From contig CAZEXK010000004.1 of the NCBI GenBank assembly GCA_964516815.1, positions 19,588 through 83,587 on the forward strand: 64,000 nt of DNA, written 5' to 3'. Positions 26,651 through 36,174 of the stretch are shown here, piece by piece; within the stretch, counting starts at the first letter, position 1, and every line of letters begins with the position of its first letter. The notes under the pieces are model-generated. The model had not been told where the DNA came from and did no database searches. It worked only from the letters and a program-made list of their open reading frames with translations. The translations under genes and the position numbers were made by a program. This DNA comes from CAIJNA01 sp964516815 (GTDB taxonomy: Bacteria; Campylobacterota; Campylobacteria; Campylobacterales; Arcobacteraceae).

Positions 26651-26656
26651 TATAAT
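26651..26656 (+). promoter_or_regulatory. -10 box of the tRNA-Cys gene
   Basis: A perfect TATAAT preceded by GC, 13 nt before the mature tRNA start, with a T-run upstream. Confidence 0.6.
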
Positions 26657-26669
26657 CCCACTCTAATTT

Positions 26670-26744
26670 GGAGCCATAGCAAAGTGGCTAATGCATTGGA
26701 TTGCAAATCCTTGATCCTCGGTTCGACTCCGAGTGGCTCCTCCA
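26670..26744 (+). tRNA. tRNA-Cys (anticodon GCA)
   Basis: The 75-nt sequence folds with acceptor GGAGCCA/TGGCTCC, discriminator T, encoded CCA, T-arm CTCGG-TTCGACT-CCGAG and anticodon loop TTGCAAA with GCA at 34-36. The anticodon stem is odd: only the three pairs next to the loop are canonical (29-41, 30-40, 31-39). Positions 27-43 and 28-42 are both U-U. Confidence 0.9.
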
Positions 26745-26754
26745 TTTAAAATAA

Positions 26755-27045
26755 TCACAAATTTATCATTATAAAATGACTCGTAAGTATATATACTAAA
26801 CTTTTATCTTTTAACAATATAGTTGTTTTTGCAATATCTTTCATTTCTAATCCTGCTTCAGCTAAAATAAATTTCATATTTTCTAAAGATTGTTTTGCTT
26901 GTTCTTCTATTGTAGATTCTGCAAATTTACGAGTGTTTTGATCTATTGGTAATTGCCCTGATATGAATATCAGTCCATCTAAATCTACTGCTTAAGAATA
27001 TGGTCCTATTGCACCTGGTGCTTTTGTTGAGTTGATTGCTTTCAT
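26755..27045 (-). pseudogene. ridA: Broken RidA (YjgF/TdcF) gene
   Basis: RidA hydrolyses reactive enamine/imine intermediates. On the minus strand an ATG at 27045, with AAGGA upstream, opens MKAINSTKAPGAIGPYS, a clear RidA N-terminus. Codon 18 is TAA at 26994-26992, where RidA proteins normally have glutamine (CAA), a single-base change. Past the stop the frame continues as good RidA: GLIFISGQLPID, then EEQAKQSLENMKFILAEAG, then IAKTTILLKD. It then ends in an unrelated tail before a TGA at 26757-26755. About 30-40 C-terminal residues, including the conserved active-site arginine region, are missing. Two independent lesions mean it is dead. Confidence 0.88.
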
Positions 27046-27115
27046 ATTTATTCCTTAAGATATTTTTTTAATAATGGAGCGAATATATAACAAGTTTTTG
27101 TTAATGTAAAGACTT

Positions 27116-28456
27116 TTAGTTGTTATTTTTTAATATAACAGTTGTTGAGTTATCTTTTTGCAAATACTTGTTAGCTACTTTAATTATATCTTCCACTTTT
27201 AAATTACTAATAGCATTTTCATATTCAAATAATGGAGAAATATCTCCTCTACTAAGGTACGAACCATATAGTGAAGCTACAGAACTTGAACTTTCTAATG
27301 AAAATATAAAATCTGCCTTTGTATTTATTTTTATTTTATCTAAGTCTTTTTTACTTACTTGTCCATCTTGTATTTTTTTTATTTCTTGCCATATTAATTT
27401 TTCAACTTCTTTTGCATCTACTCCTAAATTACACATAGCTAAAAACATATAAACTCCTGGATCTTTTAACTCCATATTGTATGCGTGTACATTACTAGCT
27501 ATTTGTTTTTCATCAACTAAAAGTTTATTTAGTCTTGAACTTTTTCCACTACTTAGCAAATCACTCAAAGCAGAAAGTGCGACTTGATCTTCATGTTGAT
27601 AGTTTGGTATGTGAAAGTTCATAGCTAAGACTTCTACTTGAGTATCTTTTTTAATTATAAGTGATTTTGCACCTTCTTGTTTTGGTTCTTGCATATATGA
27701 ATATTGATTTATATTTTTTGATTCTTTTGTATTTTGTATATTTTGAAAATATTTTTTTGCAGTATCAAAAACAGTATCTTTATGAATATCACCAGCAACA
27801 ACTACTACAGCATTTGATGGAGTATAGTATGTTTTGTGAAAAGTTTTTATATCTTTTATTGACCAATTTTTTATATCTTGCATAAAACCAATTGGAGTCC
27901 AATGGTAAGGATGGTATGTAAAAGTATTGTTGAATAGTTTAAAATATAAATACCCAGTAGGATTATTATCTGTTCTCCATAATCTTTCTTCAATTACAAC
28001 ATCTCTTTCTGGTTGAAATTCTTTATCTTTTAAAGTTAAATTTTGCATCAAATCAGCATATAATGAAAGTGATTTATGTATGTTTGCACTTGAAGACTTT
28101 ATATAATAGTGGGTATAATCAAATCCAGTAGATGCATTATTTACTCCTCCAAAACCTTTTACAATTTTGTCAAATTCTCCAGCTTTTAAGTTTTTTGTAG
28201 ACTTAAAGTTGAGATGTTCAAGCATATGAGCCATACCACTTTTACCCATAGTTTCATCTTTGCTTCCAACATTGTAAAAAATATCAGTTGAAATTACACC
28301 TGATGAATTTTCAAGAGGAATAGCTACTATTTTTAGTCCATTACTTAATGTTGTTTCAAAATGTTTTGGTAGTGTACTTTGTGTTTTATTTGCCATTATT
28401 GTTCCTTGCATTATAAACAATGCTATTAATATTATTTTATTTAAAATCTGCACCAA
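27116..28456 (-). CDS. M16-family zinc peptidase
   Basis: A pitrilysin-type metalloprotease of 446 aa as drawn, with the inverted zinc motif H77-M-L-E80-H81 in GMAHMLEHLNFKS and a downstream glutamate ligand around residue 155. It has the two-domain layout of M16B bacterial peptidases. Two starts are possible. The one at 28456 lies inside the end of pyrD and gives a hydrophobic, signal-peptide-like N-terminus. The ATG at 28396 (MANKTQS) has AAGGA at ideal distance and gives a cytoplasmic protein of 426 aa. The sequence supports translation from 28396, but export cannot be excluded. It is co-transcribed with pyrD, as in other Campylobacterota. Confidence 0.88.
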   Translation of the reverse strand: MVQILNKIILIALFIMQGTIMANKTQSTLPKHFETTLSNGLKIVAIPLENSSGVISTDIFYNVGSKDETMGKSGMAHMLEHLNFKSTKNLKAGEFDKIVKGFGGVNNASTGFDYTHYYIKSSSANIHKSLSLYADLMQNLTLKDKEFQPERDVVIEERLWRTDNNPTGYLYFKLFNNTFTYHPYHWTPIGFMQDIKNWSIKDIKTFHKTYYTPSNAVVVVAGDIHKDTVFDTAKKYFQNIQNTKESKNINQYSYMQEPKQEGAKSLIIKKDTQVEVLAMNFHIPNYQHEDQVALSALSDLLSSGKSSRLNKLLVDEKQIASNVHAYNMELKDPGVYMFLAMCNLGVDAKEVEKLIWQEIKKIQDGQVSKKDLDKIKINTKADFIFSLESSSSVASLYGSYLSRGDISPLFEYENAISNLKVEDIIKVANKYLQKDNSTTVILKNNN

Positions 28457-29495
28457 TGGCTTCTTTTATATTTGAATAACCATCATCTTGTAGTAGTTGT
28501 ATTAGTTCTTTATTTATATTTTTACACATACTAGGACCTTGAAATATAAAAGCACTTAATATTTGCACTAATGATGCACCAGCTTTTATTCTTCTGTAAA
28601 CATCTTTAGCATCGCTTATTCCTCCAACTGAAATTAAAGTAGTTTTATCATATAAGTGTTCACCTATTGCTTTAAAGAGTTCATATGATTTATCACTTAA
28701 TACGGCTCCTGAAATTCCACCAAAATCTTTAGCATTTTTTAGCAAAGAATAATCTTGACTAGTATTAGTAGCAATAATTCCATCAGCACCATATTCAACG
28801 GCTATTTTACATAAATCAATAGCAGTTTGAGCAGTCATATCAGGAGCAATTTTTAATAAAATTGGTTTATTTGTAATCTTTTTGGCTAAAGTAAAAATAG
28901 TTTTTATAAATTCTTCATTTTGTAAATCTCTAAGATTTGGAGTATTTGGACTAGAAATATTTATAACTAAATAATCACAAATATCTTTAAAACTATGAAT
29001 TAGAGATTCATAATCATTTATTGTATTTTCTTGTGTTGTTAGTTTATTCTTACCTATACTAGCTCCTATTGGAATTTTATAAGGGTAAACTTTATTTAAA
29101 TTATTTATAACTACTTTAGCACCTTTATTATTAAAACCCATAGCATTTTGTATAGCTTCTTCTTTTTGATATCTAAATAATCTTGGTTTTTCATTTCCTT
29201 TTTGGGCTTTTGGTGTCATAGTTCCAATTTCACTATAACCAAAACCCATTGCCATCATTGCTTTTATCATACTTGCATTTTTATCAAATCCAGCACCTAA
29301 GCCAATAGGATTTGCAAATTTTACATCAAATAAAGTTTGTTCTAAAATATCATTATTTATAAAATTATTTTTTATTAATTTTTTATTTAATATACTAATA
29401 TAAGGTAAAATTTTAAATGATAATTCTGCAATATGATGAGCAGTTTCTGGTTCAAAGTTGAACATAAATTTTTTTAGTGTTTTATATGAAAACAT
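28437..29495 (-). CDS. pyrD: Dihydroorotate dehydrogenase (quinone), class 2
   Basis: This FMN enzyme oxidises dihydroorotate in pyrimidine synthesis and passes electrons to the quinone pool. Class 2 is indicated by 352 aa, the N-terminal helical extension (about 1-45), and the catalytic serine region VINISSPNTPNLRDLQ near residue 180 (class 1 has cysteine there). FMN-binding GGISDAKDVYRRIKAGAS lies near residue 290. It lies between murJ, 17 nt upstream, and the M16 peptidase, whose longer reading frame overlaps its 3' end by 20 bases. Confidence 0.95.
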   Translation of the reverse strand: MFSYKTLKKFMFNFEPETAHHIAELSFKILPYISILNKKLIKNNFINNDILEQTLFDVKFANPIGLGAGFDKNASMIKAMMAMGFGYSEIGTMTPKAQKGNEKPRLFRYQKEEAIQNAMGFNNKGAKVVINNLNKVYPYKIPIGASIGKNKLTTQENTINDYESLIHSFKDICDYLVINISSPNTPNLRDLQNEEFIKTIFTLAKKITNKPILLKIAPDMTAQTAIDLCKIAVEYGADGIIATNTSQDYSLLKNAKDFGGISGAVLSDKSYELFKAIGEHLYDKTTLISVGGISDAKDVYRRIKAGASLVQILSAFIFQGPSMCKNINKELIQLLQDDGYSNIKEAIGADFK

Positions 29496-29512
29496 TATTT
29501 TCCTTAGTGAAG

Positions 29513-30823
29513 TTAATATTGCATTTTTATTATTTTTAAAAACTTATTGTATCCAAATTCTTTTAAAGTCAAATGAAGTAAAACATAGCCAGATAAGCTA
29601 CTAGCAAGAGCTAAGCCAAGTGCTCCGTAAGGTTTTATCAATATTAATGATAAAACGATATTCCATACAAAGGCTATCATTGTGATTTTTGCTGCTTTTA
29701 ATTGTCTCTCATGTGAATATAACCAAAGTGAAAAAATTTTGGCTATACCTAAGGGCAATAATCCAATAAGGTATATATACAATATATTAGCTACATTCTT
29801 GGTGTCTTGTAATGTAAATTCACCTCTTTGAAATAACAATGAAATAATAAAATCATTAAAAAACATACCAATAAAACTAGCAATAAATAAAAGAATAAAA
29901 ACTACATAAAATGATTTTTGCATATATTTTAAAGCTAAGAGTTCATTTTTATTTTTTATTGCTTTTGCAATAGTAGGAAATATAGCAATAGATGTAGCAA
30001 TAGCGAATAAAGCCAAGGGTAATTGAAATACTCTATTTGCATAATATAAAGTAGAAATCGTACCAAGTACTAAAAATGATGCTAACCAAGTATCTAAAAA
30101 TGATGATATGTGTGCCGAGCTAGATCCAAATACGGCAGGATAAAATTTTTTATAAAACTTTGATTTTTCAAACTCTTTTTTACTTTTTTTATAATCAAAA
30201 GTAAAAAATTTAATTTTTAATTTTTTTATAACTAATAAATGAATTAAAACTTGTAAAATACCACCAATAACAACTGAATAAGATAAATAATATGTAAGTG
30301 TGTGTTTATCTTCATTTATTGCTATTAACAATGCACCTATTATAGATAAATTTAACAATGCAGTAGAAAATGCACTTGTCGCAAAATGATGTTTATATTG
30401 TAATAGTGAAGCTAAAAAAGTTACCACAAATATCAATGGTAAGTAATAAAAACAAATTGCGAGCAGGGGAGATGCTAATGCTATTGTAGTATCATCAAAA
30501 CCAAAACCTATAGTTTTAGTTACTATAGTTGAAAAAATACTTACAAGTAAACTTAACAATATAATAAATGCAGTAAATTGTAAAAATAGTACAGATGAAA
30601 ATTGTAACTTGTGTTTGCTTTTGGCATATGAAGGGATAAATACTTGAGTAAATGCACCTTCTGCAAATACTCTTCTAAATAGATTTGGAAGTTTAAATGC
30701 TAGAAAAAATATATCACTAAAGACATTTATACCTAAAATAGATGCCATTAATAAATCTCTTAAAAATCCTAAAACCCTAGATATTAAGATTCCAAAACTA
30801 TTTGTAAATATATTTTTTAACAT
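29513..30823 (-). CDS. murJ: Lipid II flippase MurJ
   Basis: MurJ moves lipid II across the inner membrane for peptidoglycan synthesis. The 436-aa protein is almost all membrane helices, about 13 to 14. It opens with the family element SFGILISRVLGFLRDLLMA and shows PNLFRRVFAEGAFTQVFIP near residue 50, a MurJ hallmark. It starts 3 nt after the ftsZ stop and is followed by pyrD, so cell-wall flipping and division genes share a transcript. Its length is at the short end of the family. Confidence 0.93.
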   Translation of the reverse strand: MLKNIFTNSFGILISRVLGFLRDLLMASILGINVFSDIFFLAFKLPNLFRRVFAEGAFTQVFIPSYAKSKHKLQFSSVLFLQFTAFIILLSLLVSIFSTIVTKTIGFGFDDTTIALASPLLAICFYYLPLIFVVTFLASLLQYKHHFATSAFSTALLNLSIIGALLIAINEDKHTLTYYLSYSVVIGGILQVLIHLLVIKKLKIKFFTFDYKKSKKEFEKSKFYKKFYPAVFGSSSAHISSFLDTWLASFLVLGTISTLYYANRVFQLPLALFAIATSIAIFPTIAKAIKNKNELLALKYMQKSFYVVFILLFIASFIGMFFNDFIISLLFQRGEFTLQDTKNVANILYIYLIGLLPLGIAKIFSLWLYSHERQLKAAKITMIAFVWNIVLSLILIKPYGALGLALASSLSGYVLLHLTLKEFGYNKFLKIIKMQY

Positions 30824-30826
30824 ACA

Positions 30827-31951
30827 TTACAATTGGTATTTTATATTATACCCTCTCATTAGTGGAGGAACATCATAATAATCAGGGTCATTTGAGTTTA
30901 TGGCTACATTTACTTGTGTTTTTTCTTCTAGTTCAATTGGTTTTTCATCGGATAAATCAAAACCAGTTGCTACTATTGTAATTTTTACTTCATCAATATC
31001 TAGTGTTGTATCTGTAGTTGTTCCAAATATGATTTCAGCATCACCATCAATAGCATCATCAATTTCATCCATAATATTAGTAATAGACAATAATGGTATA
31101 TTTGGATTTACAGTCCAGTGAACCATTATACCTTTTGCACCACTTAATGCTATTTCATCTAACAGAGGAGATTTAATTGCATCTTCAAGAGCTTTGATTG
31201 CAGCTTCCTCTCCTTTTGCTCTACCAATCCCCATTAATGCCATACCTTTGTGTTGCATTATAGTTTTTATATCCGCAAAATCGGCATTTATATCATTACT
31301 ACCTGGATTTAGTATAACTTCACTCATACCATTTACAGCTTGATATAAAATATTGTCTACTATTTTAAATGCATCTTTCATACCAATATTTGGATCACTT
31401 ATATCTTTTAGTTTTTCATTTTGTACTATTATTATTGAATCAGTAACTTTTTTTAATTCTTCTAATCCTAAATTAGCTAAACCAGCTCGTCTTTTACCTT
31501 CCCATTTAAATGGTTTTGTAACAACAGCAACAGTTAAGGCATCAACTTCTTTAGCAGCTTTAGCAACAACAGCAGCAGCTCCCGTACCAGTACCTCCACC
31601 CAATCCAGCTGAAACAAAAACTATATCACTTCCTCTTAGTGCATCTTTTATTTCTTCATAACTTTCAAGTGCAGAATCTCTTCCAATTTCTGGTTTCATT
31701 CCTGCACCTAAACCTTTTGTCAATTCAAAACCAAGCTGAATTTTTTTAGGTGCTTGTGAAATTTTTAATGCTTGAAGATCAGTATTTGCAACAATTAAAT
31801 CAACTTTATAAATACCTTCATTTATCATATGATTAATCATATTACAACCACCACCACCAACTCCAATAACAGCAATTTTTGCAACGTTATCTTCTAATAC
31901 TTTATTTGGCATTTGTTCTGTTATTTGTGGGTTAAATAAGTTATCATCCAT
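30827..31951 (-). CDS. ftsZ: Cell division protein FtsZ
   Basis: FtsZ is the tubulin-like GTPase that forms the cytokinetic ring. The tubulin signature GLGGGTGTGAA is near residue 107, preceded by GVGGGGCNMINHM near residue 32, and the T7 loop is near residue 210. The C-terminal peptide ends PDYYDVPPLMRGYNIKYQL and is probably the FtsA-binding tail. A longer frame runs to 31978 inside ftsA, but the ATG at 31951 with GGAGA upstream fits the family N-terminus (MDDNLFNP). That gives 374 aa. It follows ftsA directly. Confidence 0.97.
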   Translation of the reverse strand: MDDNLFNPQITEQMPNKVLEDNVAKIAVIGVGGGGCNMINHMINEGIYKVDLIVANTDLQALKISQAPKKIQLGFELTKGLGAGMKPEIGRDSALESYEEIKDALRGSDIVFVSAGLGGGTGTGAAAVVAKAAKEVDALTVAVVTKPFKWEGKRRAGLANLGLEELKKVTDSIIIVQNEKLKDISDPNIGMKDAFKIVDNILYQAVNGMSEVILNPGSNDINADFADIKTIMQHKGMALMGIGRAKGEEAAIKALEDAIKSPLLDEIALSGAKGIMVHWTVNPNIPLLSITNIMDEIDDAIDGDAEIIFGTTTDTTLDIDEVKITIVATGFDLSDEKPIELEEKTQVNVAINSNDPDYYDVPPLMRGYNIKYQL

Positions 31952-33330
31952 TATAATAATTCTCCAATCTTTTTCCAAATACTTGAAAAAACAGATTTTT
32001 CACTTTCATTATGTTTTTTTTCAATACTTTGTAAGCTTTCTAGATTGTCTATTTGATGATCTTCTTCATGTTCTTGTATATTTTTTGAAATTACTGGTTG
32101 TACTATTTTTGGTTCAATTATATCTTTTTCTACGCTTGGACTGATTCTAAGTTCTTTTTGAAAATTTAATTCAAAAAAACCATCGTCATCTAAGGCATAT
32201 AAGAGTAGTCCGACTGTAGTTGATAAAGTAGGGTCTTCAAAGTTTATATAGCCATTTTGTATATTTTGTGGAGTAGATAAGGTTACTGGCAAATTGCCGA
32301 ATACTTTTTGTGCAAGTAAATCAATACCTGGTATTTGTGACATTCCTCCTGTAATAACTAAACCATTTATATTTTCTTTTAATTGACTTTGCTGTAGTTT
32401 TGTATAAACTAAAGATAAGATTTCTTCAACTCTTGCATGAACCATAGGTTGAATTAAATCCAATGAAATCTCTTGTGATTCTTTTGGGTTACTTAGTACT
32501 GGTACTTTAACCTTTGTAATTGTATTTTCATCATTTGTATTTTTACCCAATAAGTTTGCATATGATTTTTTAACTTCATTAGCTGCACTTATTGGAGTGT
32601 TTAACATGATTGATAAGTCATTTGTAATTGATTCACTACCAAATTGTACTACATCATTAAAAAGTAATGATTTATTTTTAAATATTCCCAATTCACTAGT
32701 ACTAGCACCTAAATTAATAACAGCAGTACCTGATTTTTTTTGATCCTCACTAGTTGTTGATAGTATTGAAGCATATGACCTTAGTACAAAGTTTGTAACA
32801 TCAAGATTTGATTTTTTTAATGCTTGTTGTATATTATTAATAGATGTTTTTTTAGCTGTAATTATATTAGCGTATACTTCAAGTCTTGTGCCATTCATAT
32901 TTAGTGGATTGTCTATTGTATTGTTATCATCTACTTTGAAATATAAAGGAATAACATGTATTACTTCATAATCTGGTACAATTGATGCATCAAATAATGC
33001 CATAGTCAATACTTGTTTTATCTCTTTTTTGGTTATATGTCCACTTGGAATATTTATAAAACCTTTACTTCTTTTGCTATTAGTATGAATTGCAGATAAA
33101 GAAACAAACGTTGAAAAACTACTTATATTACTTGAACTTTTAGATAAATCAACAGCTTCTTTTATACAATAACTAGCTTTATCTATATCAACAATTGCAC
33201 CTTTTTTTATTCCATTACTTTGTGATTTACCAATACCTAAAATATTTATTTTATTATTAAGGTCATTTTGTGCTATTACACATATTACTTCTGTCGTTCC
33301 AATGTCTATTGTTAATATTGCTTTATTCAA
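31951..33330 (-). CDS. ftsA: Cell division protein FtsA
   Basis: FtsA is the actin-like ATPase that ties FtsZ filaments to the membrane. ATP-site elements are visible: LTIDIGTTEVICVIA at the N-terminus, AVINLGASTSELGIF near residue 205 and GLVITGGMSQIPG near residue 325. The C-terminus ends in a short amphipathic helix (FSSIWKKIGELL), the membrane-targeting sequence, after a charged linker of about 70 residues. It starts immediately after the ppiD-like gene and ends at the ftsZ start. Length is 459 aa. Confidence 0.96.
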   Translation of the reverse strand: MNKAILTIDIGTTEVICVIAQNDLNNKINILGIGKSQSNGIKKGAIVDIDKASYCIKEAVDLSKSSSNISSFSTFVSLSAIHTNSKRSKGFINIPSGHITKKEIKQVLTMALFDASIVPDYEVIHVIPLYFKVDDNNTIDNPLNMNGTRLEVYANIITAKKTSINNIQQALKKSNLDVTNFVLRSYASILSTTSEDQKKSGTAVINLGASTSELGIFKNKSLLFNDVVQFGSESITNDLSIMLNTPISAANEVKKSYANLLGKNTNDENTITKVKVPVLSNPKESQEISLDLIQPMVHARVEEILSLVYTKLQQSQLKENINGLVITGGMSQIPGIDLLAQKVFGNLPVTLSTPQNIQNGYINFEDPTLSTTVGLLLYALDDDGFFELNFQKELRISPSVEKDIIEPKIVQPVISKNIQEHEEDHQIDNLESLQSIEKKHNESEKSVFSSIWKKIGELL

Positions 33331-34671
33331 TTAGTTTACTTTATAATTTTTTTTAACTTTGTACGTTGATTTAAGCTTTTCAATTAATGAAGTTAATGTT
33401 ACTTGACTTTTTAATTGTAAGATACTATTTTTTACTGCATCATCATTTTTTGCATCATATGAAGATAATGATGTATCTAATATTTTAAATACAACTATTT
33501 TATTGTCCAATTGTATAAAATCAATAAGGTTAGTAGATGAAGATACTTTATTTGTCAAAGAAGTAACTTCGCTTTGACTTAGTCCAGAAATTTTAATAGG
33601 TACAGTTTTATCAAGAAAACCTATGTCTTTACCTGTAAAGTCTTTTAATAAAACATCTTTTTTTTGATTTAATAAAATATTTTTTTGATATTTAGTATAA
33701 TCAGCATTAACCTGCGTTTTTACCTCTTTAAATTCTAGAACTTGAGCTGGTATTTTTCTAGTTAACTGATAAATAATATAGTCATTATTAACTCTTATTG
33801 GTTTTAATACGCTACCTAGTTCAGAGTTAAAAATACTATTTTGTTCTTCAATAGATAAATAATCAACATTTTTATCTAAAATTATTTTTTCGCTAAATAC
33901 TTCTTTTGCTTTTTTTAATTTTAAATATTTTTTTAATGCTTGAGTTTTAGATTTCTTCTCATCTTCTCCTATAGCTATTTTTTGTATATTTACTTCATAC
34001 TTTTCAATTGATTTATAATTGTTTTTATTTTTATTATAATATTCTTTTAATTTTGTTTCATCAACAGTAACGCTCATATCTTTTGAATTTAAAATTGAAA
34101 TTGAAATTTTATCTTTTGCAAAGACAAGAGTACTAAATATTTTAACAATATCATCATTTACGCTTGATTTGTATATATCTTGTACTTTTTGAATGATAAG
34201 ATTTTTTCTTATTTGCTCTTCAAACTCTTTTGGAGATGTTTGATTTTGTTTTAATATTGATTTATATGTATTGTTATCAAAAACTCCATTTTTTAAAAAT
34301 GAAGGTATTTTAACTAATTCTTTAAACACTTCTTCATCACTTGATATTATTCCAAAATCATCAGCAAGATTAAGTATAAGGTATTTTTGTATTAGATTAT
34401 TTAAAGCTAAGCTTTCTAGTTTAAACTGCTTTGCTATTTCTGCGTTAAATTGTTGACCTAAAGTTTTTTGATATTGTGAGTATAAATTTGAATATTCTTG
34501 CTGTAAATCATTTAAAGGAATTTCTTTTTTCCCTACAACCGCAACGCTAGTTGTTGTGCTTCCAGGAGAATACGAACCCCAACCAACAAATCCTGCTCCT
34601 ACAAATGCAATAGTACTAATCCAAATTGTAGGTAAAAGCCATTTTTTGTTTTTTTGCATGCTTGAAATCAT
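33331..34671 (-). CDS. PpiD/SurA-type membrane-anchored periplasmic chaperone
   Basis: A 446-aa protein with an N-terminal membrane anchor (about 11-30) and a periplasmic SurA_N-like helical region (about 40-190). A weakly conserved parvulin-like segment follows at about 225-330, and then a C-terminal helical region. PpiD-type proteins help newly exported proteins fold at the Sec translocon. The parvulin part is degenerate, so chaperone function without strong isomerase activity is likely. It is the first gene of the ppiD-ftsA-ftsZ-murJ-pyrD-M16 run, an order shared with Campylobacter for the first three. Confidence 0.82.
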   Translation of the reverse strand: MISSMQKNKKWLLPTIWISTIAFVGAGFVGWGSYSPGSTTTSVAVVGKKEIPLNDLQQEYSNLYSQYQKTLGQQFNAEIAKQFKLESLALNNLIQKYLILNLADDFGIISSDEEVFKELVKIPSFLKNGVFDNNTYKSILKQNQTSPKEFEEQIRKNLIIQKVQDIYKSSVNDDIVKIFSTLVFAKDKISISILNSKDMSVTVDETKLKEYYNKNKNNYKSIEKYEVNIQKIAIGEDEKKSKTQALKKYLKLKKAKEVFSEKIILDKNVDYLSIEEQNSIFNSELGSVLKPIRVNNDYIIYQLTRKIPAQVLEFKEVKTQVNADYTKYQKNILLNQKKDVLLKDFTGKDIGFLDKTVPIKISGLSQSEVTSLTNKVSSSTNLIDFIQLDNKIVVFKILDTSLSSYDAKNDDAVKNSILQLKSQVTLTSLIEKLKSTYKVKKNYKVN

Positions 34672-34868
34672 ATTTATTAAACCCTTAAATTATATTTTGT
34701 AATTTTATCCATTTCTTACTTTAAAATGGCTTTGTAAAACTGTATATAATACTTATAAGAGCTATAGGTTATATCTGAGATTTATAAATTTAGTACTAAT
34801 TAAGCAATAATATTATTTGAGTATAGTTTTTATATAAAATGAGTCAATATTTTGCTACAATTTCAATA
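34672..34868. other. Divergent promoter region between ppiD-like and cytochrome c genes
   Basis: About 200 bases of AT-rich sequence between two divergent genes. On the plus strand TACAAT at 34854-34859 ends 9 nt before the preferred ATG of the cytochrome gene, so its leader would be only a few bases. No hairpin, repeat or small gene was recognised. Confidence 0.35.
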
Positions 34869-35312
34869 ATGAAAAATATATTTATCTTAATGATGCCGCT
34901 TATTTTATTTTCACAAGAAAGTAAACTTGTAAATCTTCTTTCAGAAACGAATGATAATTCATTTATCACTCAATATGAATATGGAAAGATGCTATTTAAT
35001 AACCCAAGAGGTATCTCATGTAAGAAATGTCATGGAGATAAGGCACAAGGTAAGTTTATATCTAAGTTTGAACATAAAGTAAAAAGTAAGAAATATAATT
35101 GTGTTGTTGAAACATACGATATTAAAAATGTTAATTTAAACGATTTTAGAGATAAACTAGATCAACAAAAAAAAGATAAAAAAATTAATTTTAAACAAGA
35201 TGATGTTTGCAAAAAATTGATTTATGGAAATATAATGCCTAAGTATTTTTTAACTAACGATGAAGTAGATTCAATTTACTTTTATATAAGGAATGTAAAT
35301 AACAATGAATAA
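34869..35312 (+). CDS. Small periplasmic c-type cytochrome
   Basis: A monoheme cytochrome c of 147 aa counted from the ATG at 34869. That start gives a proper signal peptide (MKNIFILMMPLILFSQE); an upstream ATG at 34839 would add ten residues in front of it. The heme site is C51-K-K-C54-H55 in GISCKKCHGDKAQGKF, and a methionine in GNIMPKYFLT near the C-terminus is the likely sixth ligand. It may shuttle electrons in a respiratory chain; the partner is unknown. The stop overlaps the start of the CitE-like gene by 8 bases. Confidence 0.85.
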   Translation: MKNIFILMMPLILFSQESKLVNLLSETNDNSFITQYEYGKMLFNNPRGISCKKCHGDKAQGKFISKFEHKVKSKKYNCVVETYDIKNVNLNDFRDKLDQQKKDKKINFKQDDVCKKLIYGNIMPKYFLTNDEVDSIYFYIRNVNNNE

Positions 35313-36120
35313 ATCATACCTAATGGTTCCAGGTGATAAGCAAGAGCTAATTGAAAAAATAAGTGAATTAACTGCTGCTTATTATGTGATAAACTTAGAA
35401 AATGGAGTGCATGATAAAAATAATGCACGAAAACAAGTATATAAATATATAAATAAAAGTTCAAATAAAGATAAAATCATTGTAAGAGTTAATTCTTTAG
35501 AAACTTGTGGTAAAAAAGATATAAAATTAATAAATATGGTAAGGCCTTTAGCAATTTGTTTGTCAAAGATAAAAAATGTACAAGATATAAAAATCGCACT
35601 GGAATTAATACACAAAGATATTGATGTTCATTTGTGTATTGAAACATCACAAAGTTTACAAAGTTTAATAACATTTGGTATACATGAAAGAGTAACTACA
35701 GTGTATTTAGAGATCTCTGATGTACTTGAATCCTTATATTTACCTCAAACAATACTAACTGTAAATAACCCAAGCATAGATTATATCTTAGGTAAGTTTT
35801 TAGTTGATAGTAAATCTGCTAATTTAAATCCTGTTTCTTTTGCATTTAAAGATTATAATGATACAGAAAAATTTACTTTATGGTGTAATAAAGTTCACAA
35901 TATGGGATTTATTTCAAAAGCATGTATCTGTCCATCACAAGTTAAAATTGCTAATAATTTATTTATTATAAATTCAGTTGAAATGATAGATGCTAGAAAT
36001 ATTGTAAAACTATATGAAAAAAACATGAGAAATGGAATAGTTGGATTTAGTGACTTAAAATATGGTTATATAGATGAGCCTGCATACAAGAATGCTAAGC
36101 TAACACTAAGTAAAATTTAA
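35305..36120 (+). CDS. CitE-like (HpcH/HpaI aldolase/citrate lyase family) protein
   Basis: A 271-aa TIM-barrel protein resembling the CitE/malyl-CoA lyase family. MVPGDKQELIEKI opens the barrel, INLENGVHDKNNAR near residue 30 matches the usual DLEDxV element (here with N for D), and VRVNSLET near residue 57 is conserved. The C-terminal ICPSQVKIANN matches the family's IHPxQI element. The loss of an acidic residue at the metal-binding DLED position makes the catalytic activity uncertain. It overlaps the cytochrome gene and precedes rplY. Confidence 0.75.
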   Translation: MNKSYLMVPGDKQELIEKISELTAAYYVINLENGVHDKNNARKQVYKYINKSSNKDKIIVRVNSLETCGKKDIKLINMVRPLAICLSKIKNVQDIKIALELIHKDIDVHLCIETSQSLQSLITFGIHERVTTVYLEISDVLESLYLPQTILTVNNPSIDYILGKFLVDSKSANLNPVSFAFKDYNDTEKFTLWCNKVHNMGFISKACICPSQVKIANNLFIINSVEMIDARNIVKLYEKNMRNGIVGFSDLKYGYIDEPAYKNAKLTLSKI

Positions 36121-36174
36121 GTAAAATTCGCGCAACTAATGCTAGTCATTGGTAATAATACAAAAGGAAATATA

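Noticed and set aside
31951..31978. The longer ftsZ start (MEKDWRIII)
   Set aside because: It lies inside ftsA and is not typical of FtsZ; the ATG at 31951 has a good ribosome-binding site.
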